DNA from: Actinomadura terrae
Lineage (GTDB): Bacteria; Actinomycetota; Actinomycetes; Streptosporangiales; Streptosporangiaceae
Direction: 5' to 3'
Assembly (NCBI RefSeq): GCF_022751215.1
Contig: NZ_JAICDG010000002.1
Location: forward strand, 62,001-126,000
Length of the DNA: 64,000 bases
This document shows positions 41,868-50,311 of this stretch, piece by piece. Under the pieces are notes generated by a model. It was not told the origin of the DNA. It worked only from the letters and a program-made list of their open reading frames with translations, and did not search any database. The stretch's first letter is position 1. The number at the start of each line of letters is the position of its first letter. The translations under genes and the position numbers were made by a program.

Positions 41868-42995
41868 TCAGGAGCAGAAGGCGGTTTCGGCGGCCTTCTT
41901 GATCTTGTCTTGGAAGGCCTTGTCGTTCTCCTGGCTCGACTCGTTGTAGGTGATCACGGCCTGGCGGCGGCCGTCCGTGCTGGTGTAGGTCCAGGTGCGG
42001 TAGCCGGGGAAGCCGCCGTCGTGGCCCCAGCCGTAGCCGCAGGAGAACTTCGTCCGCGTGACGCCGAGGCCGTAGTCCTCCTCGACCCAGTCGTCCATCA
42101 CCGGGCGGGTGGTCGTCATCTCGCGCATCTGGCGCGCGGGCAGCATGCGTCCGGTGAACAGGGCCCGGTGGAAGCGGGCGATGTCGTCGACGGTGGAGAT
42201 GATCCCGCCGGAGCCGCGTGCGCTGGACGGGCTGATCCCCGTGCTCACGTCACCGTAGTCGCCGTAGTACCCGTGGACGTAGGGGCCGGGGAACGCGCGG
42301 CTCGTCGTCGGGAAGGAGGTGTGCTTCAGCTTGAGCGGCTTGAAGATCCGGCGCTTCATCTCCGTGCCGAGCGTCCGGTGCGTCACCTTCTCGACGATCA
42401 TGTCGGCGAGGATGTAGTTGGTGTTGGTGTAGTTCCAGCCTTCGCCGGGCTCGTACTTCGGCGGCTGCTCCATCGCGATCGCGACCAGTTCGGGCTTGGT
42501 CCAGGAGCGCTCGGGGTTCTGGATGACGCGCGGGTCCAGCGTGTAGTCGTTCAGACCGCTCTGCTGCGCGAGCAATTGCCGGACGGTGATCTTCGAGCCG
42601 TCGTTGCGGTTGCCCTGGACGACCCCCGGCAGCCACTTCTCGACGGTGTCGTCGAGGGAGAGGCGGTGCTCGGCGACGAGTTGGAGCACCACCGTCGAGG
42701 TGAACGTCTTGGTGACGCTCGCGGCGCGGAACAGCAGCCGGTGGTCCATCGGACGGCCCGTCGCCTTGTCGGACACGCCGGAGGTGACGTGTGCGACGTG
42801 GCCGCCCCGGCGCGTCATGACGATCGCGCCCGGGACGCCGCCGGCGACGAGGGCGTCCGCCGCTTCCTGGACCGGTCCGCTGCGGGGCGCGGGCTTTGCC
42901 TCGCTCTTGGGGGCGGCGTTCGCGGCGGGGACGACGGCGGTGACGGCGAGCGCGGCGCCGAGGGCGGCGGTGAACAGGGCCGGGATGCGCGACAT
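41868..42995 (-). CDS. Secreted serine hydrolase / D-alanyl-D-alanine carboxypeptidase (S12)
   Basis: A penicillin-recognising enzyme of the Streptomyces R61 DD-peptidase type. A Sec signal peptide (to about residue 28, NAAP) is followed by the active-site SVTK (Ser93-Lys96), the YTN motif in WNYTNTNYILADMI, and HDGG near the C-terminus. Length is 375 residues. It may trim peptidoglycan stem peptides or act as an esterase of the beta-lactamase superfamily; sequence alone cannot decide. ATG 42995 is followed at once by the signal sequence. It is divergent from a second, diverged member at 43208. Confidence 0.92.
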   Translation of the reverse strand: MSRIPALFTAALGAALAVTAVVPAANAAPKSEAKPAPRSGPVQEAADALVAGGVPGAIVMTRRGGHVAHVTSGVSDKATGRPMDHRLLFRAASVTKTFTSTVVLQLVAEHRLSLDDTVEKWLPGVVQGNRNDGSKITVRQLLAQQSGLNDYTLDPRVIQNPERSWTKPELVAIAMEQPPKYEPGEGWNYTNTNYILADMIVEKVTHRTLGTEMKRRIFKPLKLKHTSFPTTSRAFPGPYVHGYYGDYGDVSTGISPSSARGSGGIISTVDDIARFHRALFTGRMLPARQMREMTTTRPVMDDWVEEDYGLGVTRTKFSCGYGWGHDGGFPGYRTWTYTSTDGRRQAVITYNESSQENDKAFQDKIKKAAETAFCS

Positions 42996-43207
42996 GGTGA
43001 CTCCTCGTCGGTGGGGCTGACGTGATCAACATTGCCGGGGCGTGGTCGGCGTGGCACTGGGCTCAAGGCCCGAGCGCGGGGTGTAGTTGCCTACACCTCC
43101 CCCGGCGACGGGCGCTGCGTCCCCTGTGGGAGGGACCTTTCCGGCTGGTGATTTTGGCTCGGGCGGGGGACGTCCTGGGTGTGTTCTGCTCCGTAGCGTT
43201 CCGGGGC

Positions 43208-44356
43208 ATGAAGGCATCCATTCGTTCGGCCTTGAGCTTTATCGTCGCTTTCGGGGTGGCCGGTGCTGGTGGGGCGTGCGGCGGCGCCCCGGAGGTCGCT
43301 GCTCGGAGTGTGGGAGATATGGATTCGCTCCGTAGCCCTGCGATCGATTCGTTTTTGGACGCGACGCTGCCGAAGGGGCCCGGCGGTACCGTCGTTGCCG
43401 CGCGGGACGGGCGGCTCGTCCACTGTGCGGGGTTCGGGTTCGCCGATCGTGAGAAGAAAATTCCGGCGGGCTGCGATACCGCCTACGACATCATGTCGAT
43501 CACCAAGCAGTTCACCGCCGCCGCGATCATGAAGCTGGAAACGGCGGGACGGCTGCGAACGACCGATCCGATCGGCAGGTTCCTCGGGCCGGTACCCGCC
43601 GACAAGCGTCGTATCACCGTTCATCAGCTGCTGACGCATACGTCGGGGCTGGACGATGAGCAGGGCGGAGACGACTACGAGCCGGTTTCTCGGGAGCGCA
43701 TGCTCGGCGTGGCCATGAAGTCCCGGCTTCAGTCTGTTCCGGGGGCCGAGTTCCATTACTCGAACCTGGGGTACAGCGTTCTCGCGGCGATTATCGAGAA
43801 GGTCTCGGGGGTCGGGTATGAACAGTTCCTCGCGCGGGAGTTGTTCGCGCCGTCCGGGATGAAGCAGACCGGGTATGTGCTGCCGCGCTGGCGTCCGGGG
43901 CAGATCGCGGTCGAGTACGACGAGAAGGGCGAGCGGCAGGGGCGGCCCAACGAACACCCCTGGGCGACGGACGGTCCGTACTGGTTTCTGCGGGGGAACG
44001 GGGGCATCATCTCCACACCGCGGGACATGTTCCGCTGGCATCGCGCGCTGGAGGGTGACTCGATACTGTCGGGGAGTGCCAAGGCCAAGATGTTCACGCC
44101 CTACGCCTATGTCGGCGTGCTGAACGGCAGCAAGTACTACTACGGGTATGGGTGGGGGGTCACCCAGACCAGTGCTGGGCCGACCATTACGCACACCGGT
44201 GGGAACGACTGGTCGTTCGGTGATTTCGTGCGCTTTCCCCGGCAGCGGACGATGGTGTTCTGGATCACCAATCACGTCCAGCGGGAGGGGAAATGGAACC
44301 TTGAGGATCTGGACGCGGAACTGACGCTCGGCATCGAGGAGCGTGCGTCGAGGTAA
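43208..44356 (+). CDS. Serine hydrolase of the beta-lactamase/DD-peptidase superfamily
   Basis: A 382-residue exported protein. The signal region ends near GGAC (Cys24), which might be a weak lipobox. Active-site motifs are SITK (Ser97-Lys100), YSN in FHYSNLGYSVLAAII, and HTGG. LRGNGGIISTPRDMFRWHRAL is typical of the family. It is only distantly related to the divergent neighbour at 41868. The start is ATG 43208; the frame runs upstream to 43022 without support. A 14-bp-stem terminator follows. Confidence 0.9.
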   Translation: MKASIRSALSFIVAFGVAGAGGACGGAPEVAARSVGDMDSLRSPAIDSFLDATLPKGPGGTVVAARDGRLVHCAGFGFADREKKIPAGCDTAYDIMSITKQFTAAAIMKLETAGRLRTTDPIGRFLGPVPADKRRITVHQLLTHTSGLDDEQGGDDYEPVSRERMLGVAMKSRLQSVPGAEFHYSNLGYSVLAAIIEKVSGVGYEQFLARELFAPSGMKQTGYVLPRWRPGQIAVEYDEKGERQGRPNEHPWATDGPYWFLRGNGGIISTPRDMFRWHRALEGDSILSGSAKAKMFTPYAYVGVLNGSKYYYGYGWGVTQTSAGPTITHTGGNDWSFGDFVRFPRQRTMVFWITNHVQREGKWNLEDLDAELTLGIEERASR

Positions 44357-44365
44357 CCGCGGGAG

Positions 44366-44398
44366 GCGCGCGGCGCGGTGGGTCGACCACCGCGCCGC
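44366..44398. terminator. Strong bidirectional terminator hairpin
   Basis: A perfect 14-bp stem (GCGCGGCGCGGTGG with its complement) closes a GTCGA loop. It fills the gap between the convergent serine hydrolase (stop 44356) and NAD(P)-binding protein (stop 44410) genes. Confidence 0.8.
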
Positions 44399-44409
44399 GC
44401 CGCGTCCGG

Positions 44410-45153
44410 TCAGGACGTGGTTTCCAGCCATTCCTCGAAAGTCGGGCCCGCGAGGACGGTGTCCGGTCCGGCGAGCAGCACGCCGGCCTTCACCAGTTCG
44501 TCGTCGGGGTCGCCGGTGTTCTCGACGGCCTCGACACGCGCCGGGTCGCCGCGCCGCGCGGCCAGCTTCGTGGCCATGTCGGCGAGGTTCTCCTCGCGCG
44601 GGCCCGCGAGGTTGGTGATCGGCGGGCCGTCCGTCGCGGCCATGTCGGCGAGCGTCTGGGCCACCACCCGCGCGGCCACCGGCTGGATGCGGCTCGACGG
44701 GACGTGGCTCACGTCGCCCTGCCGTCCCCATTCGAGGTTCTGTGCGGCGAACTCGTGGAACTGCGCCGCGCGGAGGATGCGCACGGGGATCGGGCCCGCC
44801 TGCGCGACCCGTTCCTGTTCGGCCTTGGCCGCCATGTATCCGGAGGAGAACCGGTCGACGGCGAGGATGGACAGCACGACCATCCGGCGCACGCCCGCGC
44901 GTTGGCCCGCCTCCATCAGGTTCTGGATGGCGGTCGTGAAGAACTCCGTTGCCGCCGCTTGGTCGATCGTCCCGGCGTTGCTGACCTCGATGACGCACTC
45001 CACGCCGGTCAGGGCCGCGTCGAGGCCGGTCCCGGTGATCACGTTCACTCCGGCGGAGCGTGATACCGCGACGACGTCGTGGCCCTCCGCGTTGAGGATC
45101 TCCACGACATGGCGGCCGACCATCCCGGTCGCTCCCACTACTGCGATCTTCAT
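44410..45153 (-). CDS. NAD(P)H-binding atypical SDR family protein
   Basis: The 247-residue protein begins with a Rossmann motif (KIAVVGATGMVGRHVVEIL) of the NmrA/atypical short-chain dehydrogenase type. CVIEVSNAGTIDQAAATEF and GVRRMVVLSILAVDRFSSGYMAAKAEQE follow. The catalytic YxxxK is replaced by YMAAK, which still fits the pattern. RILRAAQFHEFAAQ comes next. Such proteins are NADPH-dependent reductases or redox sensors. ATG 45153 has GGAAGGAAGAG upstream. Substrate unknown. Confidence 0.9.
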   Translation of the reverse strand: MKIAVVGATGMVGRHVVEILNAEGHDVVAVSRSAGVNVITGTGLDAALTGVECVIEVSNAGTIDQAAATEFFTTAIQNLMEAGQRAGVRRMVVLSILAVDRFSSGYMAAKAEQERVAQAGPIPVRILRAAQFHEFAAQNLEWGRQGDVSHVPSSRIQPVAARVVAQTLADMAATDGPPITNLAGPREENLADMATKLAARRGDPARVEAVENTGDPDDELVKAGVLLAGPDTVLAGPTFEEWLETTS

Positions 45154-45398
45154 GTCTCTTCCTTCCGTCACCAGAGCGACGAGACAGCCCCGGGTCCTGT
45201 GACCGGTGCGTCGAAGAAGCCGCGCGCGGCCAGTAGTGGCCGTCCCCGGAAAAAGCGGCGAGATACGAGGTAGGGGCGCCGCCTCCCGGACGGAGATGTG
45301 GGCGAATGGTCCTTTCGTTCGTGGCGTGCGGTGGCGGGCTGGAGGATGTCGGAGGGTCGGCCGAGGGGTCGGCGCAGGCATCGGGTTGAGGAGTCTCG

Positions 45399-46094
45399 GT
45401 GAGATTTCGGACGGGTTCGGCGGCGGTCGTCGCGTGCGCGATGGCGCTGACCGGTTGTCACCTGGGGGGATCGGGGGATTCGGACGGGAAGGGCAGGCCC
45501 GCGGTGAGCGAGGCCCCCGCCACGGACGGGGCCGAGCTGGTGGACCGGATCTCCAAGGCGCTCAAGCGGGCCCGCGCCGTGCACGCGTCCGGAAGCTGGA
45601 AGGACGGGGGCAAGGGCGTCTCCCGGATCGACATCCGCATGCAGGGCGAGGAGACGCAGGTCGACGCCCACATCTTCGAGCTCGGCCGGGTCCAGTACGT
45701 CCTGCTGGGGGAGCGGGCCTATCTCCGGAGCCCGGCGGTATGGAAGCTGATCGAGACCGAGACCAAGATGAAGGGGCTCGCCGCGCGGGTCGGCGACCGC
45801 TGGGGCGCGCTCACCGCGTCCGCCGGGCAGCTCGTCAACAAGCTGGTCGGCATGGACGCGCTGCTGGGCCTGGCGTTCGGCGGCATGACCCCGCCCGGGT
45901 CCCTGACCACGCTCGCCGGACGGCCCGTCCGCGCCGTCGGGTTCGAGGGCGAGCCCGGCAAGACGCTGTACATGGCGGCGTCGGGGGACGCGCGGCCGTA
46001 CGCGCTGGTCGACGGCAAGGAGCGGCTCGGCTTCGAGTACGACGCGCCCGTGCAGATCGAGGAGCCCCCCGACGTGGTCATCGTCGGGGCGTGA
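45399..46094 (+). CDS. LppX/LprG-like lipoprotein
   Basis: A 231-residue predicted lipoprotein with lipobox LTGC (Cys20). The rest has the look of the LolA-like LppX/LprG family: VDRISKALKRARAVHASGSW, then antiparallel strands IDIRMQGEE and VQYVLLGERAYLRSPAVWKLI. Relatives carry lipids or glycolipids across the cell envelope in mycobacteria, but identity here is too low to transfer that function. GTG 45399 has GGAG at good spacing. It is divergent from the SDR gene. Confidence 0.75.
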   Translation: MRFRTGSAAVVACAMALTGCHLGGSGDSDGKGRPAVSEAPATDGAELVDRISKALKRARAVHASGSWKDGGKGVSRIDIRMQGEETQVDAHIFELGRVQYVLLGERAYLRSPAVWKLIETETKMKGLAARVGDRWGALTASAGQLVNKLVGMDALLGLAFGGMTPPGSLTTLAGRPVRAVGFEGEPGKTLYMAASGDARPYALVDGKERLGFEYDAPVQIEEPPDVVIVGA

Positions 46095-46215
46095 CCGGCG
46101 CCGCGCCGCGTCGCGGCCGGGGGCGGGGCGGGGTCGGGGTGGTGTACGGGCGGTGTGATGTGCGGAAACGTTCGCGCATCCTGAACGGCGGGCGGGCACC
46201 GGCCGTACAGCCTGG

Positions 46216-46761
46216 GTGACGGGTGACTTTCCGGAGCGGAGGGGGGCCGTCGCCGTGGGTGTCGTGGACGCGCCGCGACCCGCCGGACGCACCGGACGGC
46301 GGGGAGGTGCGGTGGGCGGGGTGCTCGGTGAGGTCACGTTGCCGGGGACGCGGCGCTCGGTCGGGGTCGCGCGGGGGTTCGTCCGGGAGCTGGCGGACGG
46401 TTACGAGGCCCTGGACGACCTGGTGACGGTGGCGAGCGAGATGGTCGCGAACGCGGTCGCGCACACGGCGTCGGGACGGCGGGGCGGGCGCGTACGGGTG
46501 GTGCTCGCGGCGATGCCGGGACGGTACCGGCTGGAGGTCGCCGACGATGGCGCGGACGGTGAGCTGCCCCAAGTGCGGGCGGAGGCCGGTGCCGAGTCGG
46601 GGCGCGGGCTGCGGATCGTCGCGGGGCTGGCGGAGCGCTGGGGGTTCCGGACGGACGGCCCGCGCACCGTGGTCTGGGCCGAGTTCCCCGTACGGGACGG
46701 GGAGCACCCGGCCCCGGCCGGGGAGGGCCGGGGCCGGGGGCCCGTCAGCGGCCCCGGTTGA
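46216..46761 (+). CDS. ATP-binding protein, anti-sigma/GHKL type
   Basis: A 181-residue protein with a single HATPase_c_2 domain. The N-box is LVTVASEMVANAVAHTASG, G1 is VADDGADG and G2 is ESGRGLRIVAGLAERWG. About 35 residues precede the domain and a Pro/Gly-rich tail follows. It is a typical Streptomyces-style regulatory ATPase, perhaps an anti-sigma factor; no sigma gene adjoins. GTG 46216 is the longest start; other GTG codons soon after are possible. Its 3' end overlaps the small convergent gene by 17 bp. Confidence 0.82.
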   Translation: MTGDFPERRGAVAVGVVDAPRPAGRTGRRGGAVGGVLGEVTLPGTRRSVGVARGFVRELADGYEALDDLVTVASEMVANAVAHTASGRRGGRVRVVLAAMPGRYRLEVADDGADGELPQVRAEAGAESGRGLRIVAGLAERWGFRTDGPRTVVWAEFPVRDGEHPAPAGEGRGRGPVSGPG

Positions 46762-46897
46762 GCTGCCGGGTGGGCATCTGCCGGGCGTTGCGCCGGTTGC
46801 CGGCGAGGTTCGCCGCGCGGAAATCGTTGTTCTTCCGCTTGCCCTTCTTCTTGGACTTGGCGAAGGGGTCGGATTCCGGGTTGTTCATGGCGCGCAT
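46745..46897 (-). CDS. Small basic conserved protein
   Basis: A 50-residue protein with a highly basic C-terminal half (KSKKKGKRKNNDFRAANLAG, then NRRNARQMPTRQLNRGR), suited to RNA or DNA contact (inference). ATG 46897 is chosen because GGAGGTGG lies 7 nt upstream; ATG 46888 is a second option. No named family is known to me. It converges with and overlaps the ATPase gene. Confidence 0.65.
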   Translation of the reverse strand: MRAMNNPESDPFAKSKKKGKRKNNDFRAANLAGNRRNARQMPTRQLNRGR

Positions 46898-47233
46898 AAG
46901 TAAACCACCTCCGGGCATACGTGAATTCGGCCGAGAAAGGCCGCGAAAAAGGTGATGAAAGGGCGCGCGGGCAGCCCGAGCACACTGGTCGCAGCAGGTC
47001 ACGGCAGTATGCGGTGGCCTGGTGTCGAGCAGTGGTGGTCAGGGGGTGCCGGTGGCGCCGAGAGACGGGAGCGGCCCGGAGGGCGGCTCAACCGAGATGG
47101 GGATCAAAGCTCCATGCCCCAGAATTAATCATGGCCGCACCACCGGTGTCAAGCCCGAATTTCCGTGAACTCGAAACGGCGGGAGTGGAGAAACGTTCGC
47201 GGACACGGCACACCGACGGCACCGGGAGGGCCC
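46898..47233. other. Intergenic region upstream of LCP operon
   Basis: A 336-bp divergent region between the small basic gene and the LCP leader ORF. It includes an AT-richer stretch around 47120-47165 that may be the promoter. The frame in phase with the LCP gene is open here but has no start signal or family match. Confidence 0.45.
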
Positions 47234-47347
47234 ATGGACATTCTGGCGGCGCTGCGCGCCCTCGGACGCGAGCTGGAGCACGAGCCTCCGCGCACGCTCG
47301 CCCTCCAGCGGGGCAGGCTCGCCAAGGCGATCGCGGCGCGCCGGTGA
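47234..47347 (+). CDS. 37-residue ORF translationally coupled to LCP gene
   Basis: ATG 47234 is preceded by the strong ribosome-binding site GGGAGGG. The product begins MDILAALRALGRELEHEPPR and ends in RGRLAKAIAARR. It looks like the cytoplasmic N-terminal helix pair of CU044_5270-type membrane proteins of this order, but it stops where their membrane helix would begin. Its stop codon overlaps the GTG start of the LCP gene (GTGA). It is either a leader peptide driving translation of the LCP gene or the cytoplasmic part of a split protein. Confidence 0.6.
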   Translation: MDILAALRALGRELEHEPPRTLALQRGRLAKAIAARR

Positions 47348-48678
47348 GGCTCCTCGCGTGGGCGGCGGTGGCGGTCGCCGTGGTGGTCGTCACCGGGAGC
47401 CTGTCGGCGTACGGGTACTACTGGCGGCTCCAGAACGCGGTCAAGCACGAGGACGTCGACAAGCTGATCGGCGGGAACCGGCCGAAGAAGCTGAACGGCG
47501 CCCGCGACATCCTCGTCCTCGGGTCGGACACGCGGGAGGGCGCGAACGCGCAGTACGGGCGGGGGCTGCGGCACAAGCCGCCCGCGTCCGACACGATGCT
47601 GCTGCTGCACCTGTCGCCGGGCGGCGGGCAGGCGCTCGCGGTCAGCTTCCCGCGCGACCTGATGGTGCCGATCCCGGCGTGCACGCGCAAGGACGGGACG
47701 AAGGCGCCCGCGAGCGCGGTCGCGATGCTGAACGAGGCGATCGCGCGGGCGGGGCCGACCTGCACGGTGCACACGATCGAGCAGGTCACCAAGATCCATC
47801 TCGACCATTTCGTGCAGGTCGACTTCACGGGGTTCAAGAACATCGCGACGGCGGTCGGCGGCGTGCCGGTGTGCGTGACCGGCGACGTCCACGACAAGGA
47901 CTCGGGGCTGAACCTGGCGAAGGGGCGGCACCGGTTGAAGGGGGAGGACGCGCTCGCGTACGTGCGCAGCCGCAAGGGGTTCGGCGACCGGAGCGACATC
48001 CAGCGGATCAAGCGGCAGCAGCACTTCTTCGGCGCGCTGGCGAAGGAGGCGATGGGCGGCGGCGTCCTCACCGATCCCGGCCGGATGAACGCCCTGCTCC
48101 AGGCCACCGCGAAGTCCCTCACGACCGACCGGGGGCTGACCGTCGGGGAGATGCTGAAGATCGGGCAGGGGATGCGGGACCTGAGCGCCGGGAAGCTGCG
48201 GTTCGTCACGGTGCCGTCCGGTGAGTACGCGCCGGACAAGAACCGGGTGGCGCTCACGCATCCCGCGTCCGACGCGTTCTTCACCGCGATCCGCAGGGAC
48301 CAGGCGCTGCCCGAGCCCACGAAGGCGCCGCGCGTCCCGCCCGGGAAGGTGGCGGTGCTCAACGCCTCCGGTGCCGAGGGACGCGCCGCGCAGGTCGCGG
48401 CCCAGCTCAAGGACGGCGGCTGGCAGGTCACGCAGGTCGGCAACATCGCGCGGCCGGCGCGGACGACGGTCGTCCGGTACGGGACGGACGTGCGGGCGCA
48501 GGCGGCGGCGCTGGTCAAGCTGGTCCCCGGAGCGAAGGCGGTGCGGGTGGCGACCCCGGGCACGCTCGACCTGGTGATCGGCGCGGACTTCACGGGCGTC
48601 CGGGCGTCCGGCGGCGTGCCCGTCCAGCAGGGCGAGAGCCGGGCGAGCGAGGCGGTGTGCGAGAAGGTCGGTGCGTGA
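47344..48678 (+). CDS. LytR-CpsA-Psr (LCP) family cell-wall ligase
   Basis: LCP enzymes attach polysaccharides from lipid carriers to peptidoglycan outside the membrane. The 444-residue protein starts with a membrane helix (LLAWAAVAVAVVVVTGSLSAYG). The LCP domain follows: ILVLGSDTREG with the metal/pyrophosphate-binding Asp, SDTMLLLHLSP, AVSFPRDLMVPIP with the key Arg-Asp, and LAYVRSRKGFGDRSDIQRIKRQQ. A LytR_C domain (VAVLNASGAEGRAAQVAAQL) is at the C-terminus. GTG 47344 overlaps the stop codon of the small ORF before it and has no good site of its own, so coupling is likely. Confidence 0.93.
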   Translation: MRLLAWAAVAVAVVVVTGSLSAYGYYWRLQNAVKHEDVDKLIGGNRPKKLNGARDILVLGSDTREGANAQYGRGLRHKPPASDTMLLLHLSPGGGQALAVSFPRDLMVPIPACTRKDGTKAPASAVAMLNEAIARAGPTCTVHTIEQVTKIHLDHFVQVDFTGFKNIATAVGGVPVCVTGDVHDKDSGLNLAKGRHRLKGEDALAYVRSRKGFGDRSDIQRIKRQQHFFGALAKEAMGGGVLTDPGRMNALLQATAKSLTTDRGLTVGEMLKIGQGMRDLSAGKLRFVTVPSGEYAPDKNRVALTHPASDAFFTAIRRDQALPEPTKAPRVPPGKVAVLNASGAEGRAAQVAAQLKDGGWQVTQVGNIARPARTTVVRYGTDVRAQAAALVKLVPGAKAVRVATPGTLDLVIGADFTGVRASGGVPVQQGESRASEAVCEKVGA

Positions 48679-48755
48679 AGGTCGGGTCGTGATGGCGTGA
48701 TCTGTGGGGTAGGTGTCGTTGACGCCATCGGCGGCGGACGGCCAGCCTGGAGGGC

Positions 48756-49709
48756 ATGCAGCGCGTCGCGTTCGTGATCTACGAGGGGTTCCAGGCGCTC
48801 GACCTGACCGGTCCGCACGAGGTGTTCCAGACCACCGAGCGGTACGAGTGCCCGATCGTCGCGGCCGAGGCGGGGCCCGTCCGGTCGAACAGCGGGCTTG
48901 CCGTGCACGCCACGCACGGCTTCGCCGACCTGCGCCCGGATCTCGTCGACACGCTCGTGGTCGCCGGCGGGATCGGGGTCGACGGCGCGCGGGAGGACGC
49001 GGCGCTCCTCGCCTGGGTCGCCGAGGCCGCGCGGTCCGCGCGGCGCGTCACGTCGGTGTGCAGCGGCGTCCTGCTGCTGGCCGCCGCCGGGCTGCTGGAC
49101 GGGCGCCGCGTCACCACGCACTGGAGCCGCGGGGACCAGCTCAAGCGGGAGTATCCGGGGCTGGCCGTCGACTGCGACCCGATCTTCGTCCGGGACGGGC
49201 GGTTCTGGACGTCCGCCGGCGTCACGGCCGGGATGGACCTCGCGCTCGCGCTGGTCGAGGACGACCACGGCCGCGAGGTCGCGCACGCCGTGGCCCGGGA
49301 GCTCGTGCTGTTCCTGCGGCGTCCGGGCAGCCAGTCGCAGTTCAGCGTGCCGCTGTGGTCGGCGCAGCCCGCCACCGACCCGGTCCGGGCGGCGGTGACC
49401 TCGATCCAGGCCGACCCGGGCGCCCGGCACGGCGTCGCCGACCTGGCCCAGCGCTGCGGGCTCAGCCCGCGGCACCTGCAACGCCGCTTCACCGCCGAAC
49501 TCGGCGTGCCGCCCGCCGCCTACGTCGAGCAGGTGCGGGTGGAGGCGGCGCGGCGGGCGCTGGCCGAGGGCGACGAACCGGTCGAGGCGCTGGCGCGGCG
49601 GCTCGGCTTCGGTACGGGCGAGACGCTGCGCCGCGCCTTCCACCGGCGGGTCGGCGTCGCCCCGTCCGACTACAGGGACCGTTTCCGGGGAGCGAGGGAG
49701 TTCTCATGA
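48756..49709 (+). CDS. GlxA family transcriptional regulator (DJ-1/PfpI + AraC HTH)
   Basis: A 317-residue protein with an N-terminal DJ-1/PfpI domain (VAFVIYEGFQALDLTGPHEVF, SVCSGVLLLAAAGLLDGRRVTTHW). Its C-terminal AraC-type double helix-turn-helix includes GVADLAQRCGLSPRHLQRRF, LGVPPAAYVEQVRVEAARRAL and VEALARRLGFGTGETLRRAFHRRVGV. The DJ-1 domain probably senses a metabolite. ATG 48756 is preceded by GGAGGGC. The stop codon overlaps the start of a stand-alone DJ-1/PfpI gene (ATGA), its probable partner or target. Confidence 0.93.
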   Translation: MQRVAFVIYEGFQALDLTGPHEVFQTTERYECPIVAAEAGPVRSNSGLAVHATHGFADLRPDLVDTLVVAGGIGVDGAREDAALLAWVAEAARSARRVTSVCSGVLLLAAAGLLDGRRVTTHWSRGDQLKREYPGLAVDCDPIFVRDGRFWTSAGVTAGMDLALALVEDDHGREVAHAVARELVLFLRRPGSQSQFSVPLWSAQPATDPVRAAVTSIQADPGARHGVADLAQRCGLSPRHLQRRFTAELGVPPAAYVEQVRVEAARRALAEGDEPVEALARRLGFGTGETLRRAFHRRVGVAPSDYRDRFRGAREFS

Positions 49710-50311
49710 CCACCTACGGACTGCTGATCTTCGACAAGGCCGAGGAGCTGGACTTCGTCGGCCCGTGGGAGGTGTTCACGGCGTCGGCGATGGTGCGCGA
49801 CAAGGGCGACAGGGCCGTCCTGCTCGCTGAGACCAAGGAGGCCATGCGGTGCGCGAAGGGCATGCGCGTGCTGCCCGACCACACGCTGGACGAGCACCCC
49901 GAGCTGGACGTGCTGCTCGTCCCCGGCGGTTACGGCGCCCGCGAGGTCCAGCCGTACAACGAGAACGTGACCGGCTGGCTCGCGCGGACGGCCGCGGACG
50001 TCGACTGGGTGACCAGCGTGTGCACCGGCTCGTTCCTGCTGCACGCGGCGGGCCTCGCCAAGGGACGGCGGGTCGCGACGCACTGGGGCTCGGAGGACCT
50101 GCTGGAGGCGTCCGGCGACGTGACCGTCGTCCGCGACGCCCGCTATGTCGTGGACGGGAACCTGGTCACGAGCCAGGGCGTGTCGGCGGGCATCGACATG
50201 GCGTTGTGGCTGGTCGGACGTATCCACGGCCGTGACCACGCCCGGAGCGTCCGGCGCTACATCCAGTACGAGCCCGCCCCGCCCTACCTCGCCGACGAGC
50301 CCCTCGCCTAA
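49706..50311 (+). CDS. DJ-1/PfpI family protein
   Basis: A 201-residue single-domain member of the glutaminase-like superfamily: YGLLIFDKAEELDFVGPWEVF, LLVPGGYGAREVQ and the nucleophile Cys in VTSVCTGSFLLHAAGLAKG. THWGSEDLLEA and SQGVSAGIDMALWL follow. It resembles the isonitrile hydratase/InhA-like group, but the substrate is not readable. It is translationally coupled to the GlxA regulator gene and converges with a hypothetical gene with a 4-bp overlap. Confidence 0.92.
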   Translation: MTTYGLLIFDKAEELDFVGPWEVFTASAMVRDKGDRAVLLAETKEAMRCAKGMRVLPDHTLDEHPELDVLLVPGGYGAREVQPYNENVTGWLARTAADVDWVTSVCTGSFLLHAAGLAKGRRVATHWGSEDLLEASGDVTVVRDARYVVDGNLVTSQGVSAGIDMALWLVGRIHGRDHARSVRRYIQYEPAPPYLADEPLA

